Below are positions 6,863-11,338 of a DNA stretch of 11,338 bases, piece after piece (position 1 is the first letter of the stretch; every line of letters begins with the position of its first letter). The stretch comes from an uncultured Collinsella sp. (GTDB lineage: Bacteria > Actinomycetota > Coriobacteriia > Coriobacteriales > Coriobacteriaceae), in NCBI GenBank assembly GCA_959605475.1, contig CAUHFS010000058.1:1-11338 (forward strand), written 5' to 3'. The position numbers were made by a program, and so were the translations under genes. The notes under the pieces were generated by a model. That model ran no database searches. It saw nothing but the letters and a program-made list of their open reading frames with translations, and was not told where the DNA came from.

Positions 6863-7906
6863 TTAGGCCTCCAGCGGATGAGCAGGCACCGACTCGCCGG
6901 CGGCAAGCGCGGCCTCGCAGGCCACCACGTCGCGCTCGATATCATCGACCAGCGCCATAAACTCCTCGTACGTAGAGCAACGCACCACCTGAGCGCGCCA
7001 GGCGGCGGCATGGGGCATGCCCTTTAAGTACCAGCTTGCGTACGTGCGAGCACGCGACATGAGCGGCAGAAGCTCGTGCGTCAACGTCAGGTGCTCGCGC
7101 AGAGCCTCCAGGCGCTCGACCGAGGAGCGAGAAGGAACCGGCGTGCCATCGAGTGCAAGGGCTCGGGCATCGCCGAACACCCACGGATTGCCGTAGATGC
7201 CGCGCGCGATAAACACCGCGCTGGCACCCGAGCCGTGCAGATGCTCAGCAGCGTCCTCGGCCGAGAACACATCGCCCGAACCAATCACGGGAATCTCGAC
7301 AGCGTCGGCAACCTCATCGACGACCGACCAATCGGCCTGGCCCGTGTAGAGCTGCGTGGCGCAACGACCATGCACGGCGACTGCGGCAGCCCCTGCACTC
7401 TCAAGCATCTGGGCAAATGTCGCGGCATTGCGGTCCTCGGCATAAAAGCCCTTGCGAATCTTGACGGTCACGGGCACGTGCGCCGCGCCAACCGTGGCCT
7501 CGACGATCTTCTCCGCCAGGTCGGGCGTGCGCATGAGCGCCGAACCCTCGCCCTTGGTGACAACCTTGCGGGCGGGGCATGCCATATTGATATCGATGAG
7601 CGACAGGCGATCGCCAACGCGCTCCTCGACGGCGACGACGGCGCTCGCAAACTGCTCGGGCTTGGAGCCAAAGAGCTGCACGCAAATCTGCTGCTCCTCG
7701 TCGGCCGGTAGCACCAGGCGCCAGGTCTTGTTGCTGGCATAGGCAAGACCCGCCACGCTCACCATCTCGCTGTAGGCAAGGTTGGCACCGCGGCGGCGAC
7801 ACATGATGCGATAGGCGGGGTCGGTCACGCCCGCCATGGGAGCCATAAGGAACGGCTGCTCGGCATAGGCACCCAGCAGCCGCTTGCTGTATTCAGAAAG
7901 CGCCAT
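6863..7906 (-). CDS. dusB: tRNA dihydrouridine synthase, DusB family
   Basis: FMN-dependent enzyme, 347 residues, that reduces specific uridines of tRNA to dihydrouridine using NAD(P)H. The N-terminal TIM barrel shows MAPMAGVTD at 21-29 (FMN binding), NMACP at 107-111 with the catalytic C110, VTVKIRKG at 146-153, VHGR at 178-181, IGSGDV at 208-213 and the phosphate-binding ARGIYGNPW at 234-242. The C-terminal third is the helical tRNA-binding domain. The usual form around the catalytic cysteine is NMGCP; here Gly is Ala, a mild variation. The ATG at 7906 is 4 bp after the lepA stop with only a weak GTAGG upstream, so translation may rely on ribosomes finishing lepA. Which uridine is modified cannot be read from the sequence; DusB is a family-level assignment. 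Confidence 0.94.
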   Translation of the reverse strand: MALSEYSKRLLGAYAEQPFLMAPMAGVTDPAYRIMCRRRGANLAYSEMVSVAGLAYASNKTWRLVLPADEEQQICVQLFGSKPEQFASAVVAVEERVGDRLSLIDINMACPARKVVTKGEGSALMRTPDLAEKIVEATVGAAHVPVTVKIRKGFYAEDRNAATFAQMLESAGAAAVAVHGRCATQLYTGQADWSVVDEVADAVEIPVIGSGDVFSAEDAAEHLHGSGASAVFIARGIYGNPWVFGDARALALDGTPVPSRSSVERLEALREHLTLTHELLPLMSRARTYASWYLKGMPHAAAWRAQVVRCSTYEEFMALVDDIERDVVACEAALAAGESVPAHPLEA

Positions 7907-7910
7907 GGAC

Positions 7911-9722
7911 CTACTCGTCCACCTTGAGGATCGCCATAAACGCCTCCTGCGGGACCTCGACCGATCCGATGGCCTTCATACGCTTCTTGCCCTCTTTCTG
8001 CTTCTCGAGCAGCTTGCGCTTACGCGAGATATCGCCGCCGTAGCACTTAGCAAGAACGTCCTTGCGACGCGCCTTGACGGTGGAACGGGCGATGATCTTG
8101 TTGCCGATAGCACCCTGGATGGGCACCTCGAACAGCTGACGCGGGATGATCTCCTTGAGCTTGTCGCACAGGCCACGGGCCAGGCCATATGCCTTGTCCT
8201 TATGGACGATAAACGAAAGCGCGTCCACCTCGTCGCCCGAAAGCAAAATATCGAGCTTCACGAGCTCGGAGGGACGGTACTCGTTGAACTCGTAGTCGAG
8301 CGAGGCATAGCCCTTGGTGCGGCTCTTGAGCTGATCGAAGAAGTCCAAGATGAGCTCGGCGAGCGGCATATCGAAGCGCATCTCGACCGATTTGCTCGTC
8401 AGGTGGATCATGTCGGTGGTAACGCCGCGGTGCTCGATGGCGAGCTGCATGACGGCACCCGTATACTCGGGCGGGCAGATGATCTTGGCCTTGAGGTAGG
8501 GCTCCTCGATACGCTCGATGCGCGTGGCCTCGGGCAGATCCTGCGGGCTGCGGACATCAATCATCTCGCCGTCGGTCTTGTAGACGTGATAGTCCACCGA
8601 GGGGCTCGTGGCGATAAGATCCAGGTTGAACTCGCGCTCCAGGCGCTCCTTGACGACCTCCATATGCAGCAGGCCCAAGAAGCCCACGCGGAAGCCAAAG
8701 CCGAGCGCCACCGAGGTCTCGGGCTCCCACACCAACGACGGGTCGTTGACATGCAGCTTATCGAGTGCGTCGCGCAGATTCTCGTAATCCTTGTTATCGA
8801 TCGGGAACAGGCCCGTGTAGACCATGGGCTTGGCCTCGCGATAGCCCGGGAGCGGCTCAGGGCAGGGATTCGACGTCCACGTGAGGGTGTCGCCCACGCG
8901 CACGGCCTCGGGGTCCTTCAGGCCCGTAACCACGTAGCCCACCTCGCCGACCGTCAGCGCGTCGACTGGCGTCTCGGCGGGACGCTTGACGCCCACGCCA
9001 TCTACCAAAAAGTCGCCCTTGGCCTGCATCATGCGCAGGGTATCGCCCTTTTTGATGGAACCGTCAAAGACGCGGACCGTGGCAACGACGCCGCGGTACT
9101 CATCAAAGTACGAATCCAAGATGAGCGCCTTGAGCGGCGCGTCTGCATCGCCCTTGGGCGGTGAGATCAAAAAGACAATGGACTCCAGCAGGTCGTGGAT
9201 ACCCTCGCCGGTCTTGCCCGATACGCATACGGCATCGTCGGCAGGGATCGCCAGGTCATCCTCGATCTCGGTCTTAACCTCGTCGGGGTGTGCCGACGGC
9301 AGGTCAATCTTGTTGATGGCGGGCACGATGTCCAGGTTGGCGTTCATGGCGAGCGTCGCGTTGGAGACGGTCTGCGCCTCGACGCCCTGCGTGGCGTCGA
9401 CGACGAGCACCGCGCCCTCGCAGGCGGCCAGCGAACGCGAGACCTCATAGGTAAAGTCCACGTGGCCCGGCGTATCGATCAGGTTGAACTGATACGTCTC
9501 GCCGTCGTCGGCGTCATAGGACACGCGAACGGCGTTGGACTTGATCGTGATGCCGCGCTCGCGCTCGATATCCATGGTGTCGAGCAGCTGCGACTCCATG
9601 TCGCGCTCGTCGACGGTATGGGTAAGCTCGAGGATACGGTCACTGATCGTGGACTTGCCATGGTCAATGTGTGCAACGATCGAGAAGTTGCGGATGTGGG
9701 AAATGTCAATTGAAGTATTCAT
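7911..9722 (-). CDS. lepA: Elongation factor 4 (LepA), ribosome-associated GTPase
   Basis: Translational GTPase of 603 residues, the usual size, which acts on ribosomes (back-translocation, 30S assembly and stress roles have been proposed). G-domain motifs are all present: G1 AHIDHGKS (17-24), G2 RERGITI (54-60), G3 DTPGH (83-87) and G4 NKID (137-140). The EF-G-like domains follow, and the LepA-specific C-terminal domain ends the protein, including AKCYGGDISRKRK and a basic KQKEGKKRMK stretch. It lacks EF-G domain IV, as expected. I chose ATG 9722 rather than the frame's earlier start at 9782 because the upstream extension would run through the rpsT terminator and the family starts close to this point (IRNFSIVAHID). 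No good SD precedes this ATG; a TAAGAT 7 bases upstream suggests a leaderless mRNA. Confidence 0.97.
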   Translation of the reverse strand: MNTSIDISHIRNFSIVAHIDHGKSTISDRILELTHTVDERDMESQLLDTMDIERERGITIKSNAVRVSYDADDGETYQFNLIDTPGHVDFTYEVSRSLAACEGAVLVVDATQGVEAQTVSNATLAMNANLDIVPAINKIDLPSAHPDEVKTEIEDDLAIPADDAVCVSGKTGEGIHDLLESIVFLISPPKGDADAPLKALILDSYFDEYRGVVATVRVFDGSIKKGDTLRMMQAKGDFLVDGVGVKRPAETPVDALTVGEVGYVVTGLKDPEAVRVGDTLTWTSNPCPEPLPGYREAKPMVYTGLFPIDNKDYENLRDALDKLHVNDPSLVWEPETSVALGFGFRVGFLGLLHMEVVKERLEREFNLDLIATSPSVDYHVYKTDGEMIDVRSPQDLPEATRIERIEEPYLKAKIICPPEYTGAVMQLAIEHRGVTTDMIHLTSKSVEMRFDMPLAELILDFFDQLKSRTKGYASLDYEFNEYRPSELVKLDILLSGDEVDALSFIVHKDKAYGLARGLCDKLKEIIPRQLFEVPIQGAIGNKIIARSTVKARRKDVLAKCYGGDISRKRKLLEKQKEGKKRMKAIGSVEVPQEAFMAILKVDE

Positions 9723-9729
9723 GCGGACT

Positions 9730-9735
9730 ATCTTA
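9730..9735 (-). promoter_or_regulatory. Candidate -10 element for a leaderless lepA mRNA
   Basis: On the minus strand TAAGAT ends 7 bases before the lepA ATG (9722). It matches the TANNNT -10 pattern that in actinobacteria often sits about 7 bases before leaderless start codons, so transcription would start at or next to the A of ATG. The -35 area falls in the arm of the rpsT terminator and shows no consensus. The absence of an SD before lepA supports the idea; only 5'-end mapping would confirm it. Confidence 0.4.
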
Positions 9736-9747
9736 CCCGAGCGGTAC

Positions 9748-9784
9748 AAAAAATGGAGCCTGTTCCATAAAACAGGCTCCATTT
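9748..9784 (-). terminator. Intrinsic terminator after rpsT
   Basis: A perfect inverted repeat with 14-bp arms: AAATGGAGCCTGTT at 9751-9764 and its complement at 9771-9784, with a 6-base loop. Read on the minus strand the second arm runs into six T residues (plus 9748-9753), the standard form of a Rho-independent terminator. On the plus strand no comparable T tract follows. It lies 34 bp past the rpsT stop and 25 bp before lepA, so it should separate holA/rpsT transcription from the lepA operon. Confidence 0.92.
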
Positions 9785-9818
9785 ATGCGCGTAATCTGTG
9801 TGGTATGAAATTTACAAC

Positions 9819-10085
9819 TTAGGCGTTGATGCTGTTCACGAGCTTGGCAAGACCGGACTTGCGGTTGGAAGCCTGGTTCTTGTGGATAACATGCTTGGCG
9901 GCAGCCATGTCGAGACGCTTGGTGACGGTCTTGAGGGCAGCCTGGGCCTTCTCGGCGTCGCCCTCGGCGACGGCGGACTGGACGTGCTTGGTCAGCGTCT
10001 TGAGCTCGGACTTGACAGCCTTGTTACGCATGCGAGCTGCCTCATTGGTGCGGATACGCTTCTTCTGAGACTTGATGTTTGCCAC
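9819..10085 (-). CDS. rpsT: 30S ribosomal protein S20
   Basis: Small basic protein of 88 residues that binds 16S rRNA early in 30S assembly. The N-terminus MANIKSQKKRIRTNEAARMR is the classic S20 start, followed by helices rich in lysine and alanine and the tail HKNQASNRKSGLAKLVNSI; length and composition are exactly those of the family. The start is the GTG at 10085 (MANIKSQ), with AAAGGA 9 bases upstream; an earlier in-frame start at 10154 would add 23 residues unlike S20. It lies between holA (133 bp upstream) and lepA, with its own promoter candidate and terminator, so it is probably a single-gene unit, which suits a protein that is made in stoichiometric amounts and is autoregulated in E. 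coli. Confidence 0.98.
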   Translation of the reverse strand: MANIKSQKKRIRTNEAARMRNKAVKSELKTLTKHVQSAVAEGDAEKAQAALKTVTKRLDMAAAKHVIHKNQASNRKSGLAKLVNSINA

Positions 10086-10107
10086 TTCTGGAGTTCCTTT
10101 CGAGTTC

Positions 10108-10155
10108 CTTGCAAAAAATGTATGACACCTCTGAGACACGGTGAGGTCATGCAAG
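10108..10155 (-). promoter_or_regulatory. Predicted hairpin in the rpsT leader
   Basis: Minus-strand RNA from about 10155 to 10108 can pair CTTGC with GCAAG at its ends, then ATGAC with GTCAT and CTC with GAG inside, with unpaired A/U-rich and GT bulges. The distal arm touches the upstream copy of a duplicated AAGGAACTC sequence (plus 10102-10110; the second copy is at 10091-10099 and acts as SD). It could control rpsT translation, for instance by S20 binding. Pairing is by eye, and energy and conservation are unknown. Confidence 0.3.
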
Positions 10156-10160
10156 CGCCT

Positions 10161-10169
10161 ACTATAGCA
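10161..10169 (-). promoter_or_regulatory. Candidate extended -10 promoter for rpsT
   Basis: Minus-strand TGCTATAGT matches the extended -10 form TGnTATAAT with one mismatch. No good -35 lies 16-18 bases upstream; a perfect TTGACA (plus 10199-10204) is 32 bases away, too far to pair with it. Transcription would start near 10154, giving a leader of about 70 bases before the rpsT GTG. Confidence 0.5.
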
Positions 10170-10218
10170 CGCTCCCCCTCAAAGGGATAGAACGAATTTG
10201 TCAAATAGGCAGGTATCA

Positions 10219-11181
10219 TCACGATTTTCTCAAGATGTTCGTAATCCAGAGCAAAAGCGCCGTCTGAGAATCGGCCGAACCCTTGAGCGCGAGCTCCACA
10301 TCAACGGCACCCTCGAGCGCTGCGACGAGCTCGGTCATCGAAAAACGACGCGCCCAGGTAAGGTGATTCTTGACCTGCCAGGACTGGAGCTTGAGCGTTG
10401 CGGCCAGCTCGCGACCCTGCCCACGCGCGTCGAGCGCCTTGGCGACGATCAGCTCACGGATGCGGCCGCACAGCAATGTGTAAGTCCACACGTAGCTCTT
10501 GGCGGGCAGCAAATTGAAGAGCTCGAGCGAGCGGCGCATGTCACGGGCCGAGACCGCATTGAGAAAGTCCCAGGGTTGAACCTCGGCCGTACGTACAATC
10601 CAGCGCTCAACGTCGGCAAGCTCAATATGCGGCGCCTCGACCATCTGGGCAAGCTTAGCCAAGTCGTTATCGAGCATGCGCGTGTTTTCACCCGAACGCG
10701 AGACGAGTTCCTCGGCGGCCGCCGTCGAGATCGACTTGCCGTGCTGCGTCGCCATCTGCTGCACACGGCGCGGTAGCTCCCAGCGCTTGGTGCCGGAGCA
10801 ATCGATCACGGCCTTCTTATCGATCTTGGCGATCGCCTTATACAGGCGCGTGTTCTTGGCAAGCGAGTCAGCGGTGATGAGGCAGACCGTTGTGGGGCTG
10901 GGACTTGCCAGATACTCAACGAGCGGCTCCGAGACCGCCTTGGCGAGCTTAGAACAGCCGTCAAGGATTACCAGGCGAAACTCGCTGCCCATGGGAAAGG
11001 TGTTGAGCGATCCGATAATCGACTCGATATCGGGGTCTTTGGTCATATCGCGCTCGTCGAGGTTGAACTCGACCATACCCGACTTTTCCAGACGCGCTTT
11101 CATACGCGAGACGGCGTGATCGCGCTTGACGCCGTCGGTACCGACGATCAGATATGCCGGCAGCAGACCGGTTTCGGACAT
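10219..11181 (-). CDS. holA: DNA polymerase III subunit delta
   Basis: Clamp-loader subunit of 320 residues that opens the beta clamp during replication. The N-terminus has the degenerate P-loop-like segment PAYLIVGTDGVKRDHAV (8-24), typical of HolA, which lacks true Walker motifs. SEFRLVILDGCSKL (66-79) and the later LVEYLASPSPTTVCLI stretch match the usual core. QPWDFLNAVSARD and the helical C-terminal domain follow the family pattern. Identity rests on overall similarity plus its position directly before rpsT and lepA, which is a conserved order. ATG 11181 is chosen because GGGAGGGGAG lies a few bases upstream; in-frame codons at 11223 and 11244 lack such a site. A promoter candidate sits upstream. 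No clear terminator follows the TGA at 10219. Confidence 0.9.
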   Translation of the reverse strand: MSETGLLPAYLIVGTDGVKRDHAVSRMKARLEKSGMVEFNLDERDMTKDPDIESIIGSLNTFPMGSEFRLVILDGCSKLAKAVSEPLVEYLASPSPTTVCLITADSLAKNTRLYKAIAKIDKKAVIDCSGTKRWELPRRVQQMATQHGKSISTAAAEELVSRSGENTRMLDNDLAKLAQMVEAPHIELADVERWIVRTAEVQPWDFLNAVSARDMRRSLELFNLLPAKSYVWTYTLLCGRIRELIVAKALDARGQGRELAATLKLQSWQVKNHLTWARRFSMTELVAALEGAVDVELALKGSADSQTALLLWITNILRKS

Positions 11182-11221
11182 TGCGCTCCCCTCCCGCAGG
11201 CCTTCGTATTCGTTCCGTGCC

Positions 11222-11251
11222 ATTCTAGCCCAGGGGCCCACCACACGCCAA
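11222..11251 (-). promoter_or_regulatory. Candidate promoter for holA
   Basis: Minus-strand TTGGCG (plus 11246-11251) and TAGAAT (plus 11222-11227) are 18 bases apart. Transcription would start near 11215, about 34 bases before the holA ATG. The -10 is good and the -35 has four of six consensus bases. It lies just past the stop of the upstream gene, so read-through from that gene remains equally possible. Confidence 0.35.
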
Positions 11252-11259
11252 CGACGTCG

Positions 11260-11338
11260 TCACGGTTGCTGGCATCGCATCGCAAAGCCATTCGCAGTCG
11301 GCGTGACGGTAATGTCGCCGTGTTCGATAGTGCACGCG
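11260..11338 (-). CDS. C-terminal tail of the gene upstream of holA (comEC suspected)
   Basis: A frame open from the right edge ends in TGA at 11260-11262. The visible 25 residues read ACTIEHGDITVTPTANGFAM and then RCQQP, which looks like a beta-rich protein end. The other two minus frames are also open to the edge but give arginine-rich, unnatural sequence. In many bacteria comEC, a DNA-uptake channel ending in a metallo-beta-lactamase-like domain, precedes holA, and the tail could fit that; the identity is positional inference. The 78-bp gap to holA contains a palindrome, ACGACGTCGT (11251-11260), next to the stop. Confidence 0.45.
   Translation of the reverse strand, partial: ACTIEHGDITVTPTANGFAMRCQQP

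Noticed and set aside
7884..9164. A 426-codon plus-strand frame opposite lepA
   Set aside because: A shadow of lepA: its composition is of the same antisense type and no RBS or domain supports it.
10171..10190. Possible terminator of holA (TCCC/GGGA stem)
   Set aside because: Very short stem without a following T tract; holA transcription may simply run on into rpsT.
10199..10204. Perfect minus-strand TTGACA upstream of rpsT
   Set aside because: It is 32 bases from the TATAGT box and no acceptable -10 lies 16-18 bases after it, so I did not call it as part of a promoter.

Overview
The window is a dense, GC-rich bacterial chromosome segment. Every supported gene lies on the minus strand, so transcription runs from the right end to the left, and the largest gene-free gap is about 130 bp. 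Gene families, gene order, frequent GTG/TTG starts and GC-rich codon choice fit a high-GC Gram-positive. A member of the Coriobacteriia such as Collinsella is my best guess; this is inferred from general resemblance, not from a database match.

Right part, 11338 to 9723: the tail of an upstream gene (possibly comEC), holA (DNA polymerase III delta subunit), then rpsT (ribosomal protein S20). rpsT has its own extended -10 promoter candidate, a leader with a predicted hairpin and two copies of its Shine-Dalgarno (SD) sequence, and a strong intrinsic terminator.

Middle part, 9722 to 5628: lepA (EF4 GTPase), dusB (tRNA dihydrouridine synthase) and hemW (radical SAM haem chaperone) are packed with gaps of 2-4 bp. 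lepA lacks a good SD, and a -10-like TAAGAT sits 7 bases before its ATG, which suggests a leaderless mRNA started right after the rpsT terminator.

Left part, 5569 to 1: two tandem J-protein genes. The first is unusual: J domain, G/F linker and full zinc-finger domain, but the second half of the peptide-binding region and the dimerisation end are replaced by a segment with about three predicted membrane helices. The second is an ordinary DnaJ. Then follow mtaB (tRNA methylthiotransferase), phoH (ATPase), ybeY (rRNA endonuclease), dgkA (undecaprenol/diacylglycerol kinase) and the first 20 codons of a further gene, perhaps era. These left-hand genes are spaced by 12 bp or less or overlap, and most start codons have an SD inside the end of the preceding gene, so they look like one translationally coupled operon.

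The block resembles the classic Gram-positive housekeeping neighbourhood (holA-rpsT-lepA-hemW-[hrcA-grpE-dnaK]-dnaJ-[prmA-rsmE]-mtaB ... phoH-ybeY-dgkA-era), with hrcA, grpE, dnaK, prmA and rsmE absent here and a membrane J-protein where hrcA often lies. The common themes are translation, tRNA/rRNA modification and protein quality control. I see no mobile elements, CRISPR arrays, tRNAs or rRNAs. The best candidate for something undescribed is the membrane-anchored DnaJ.
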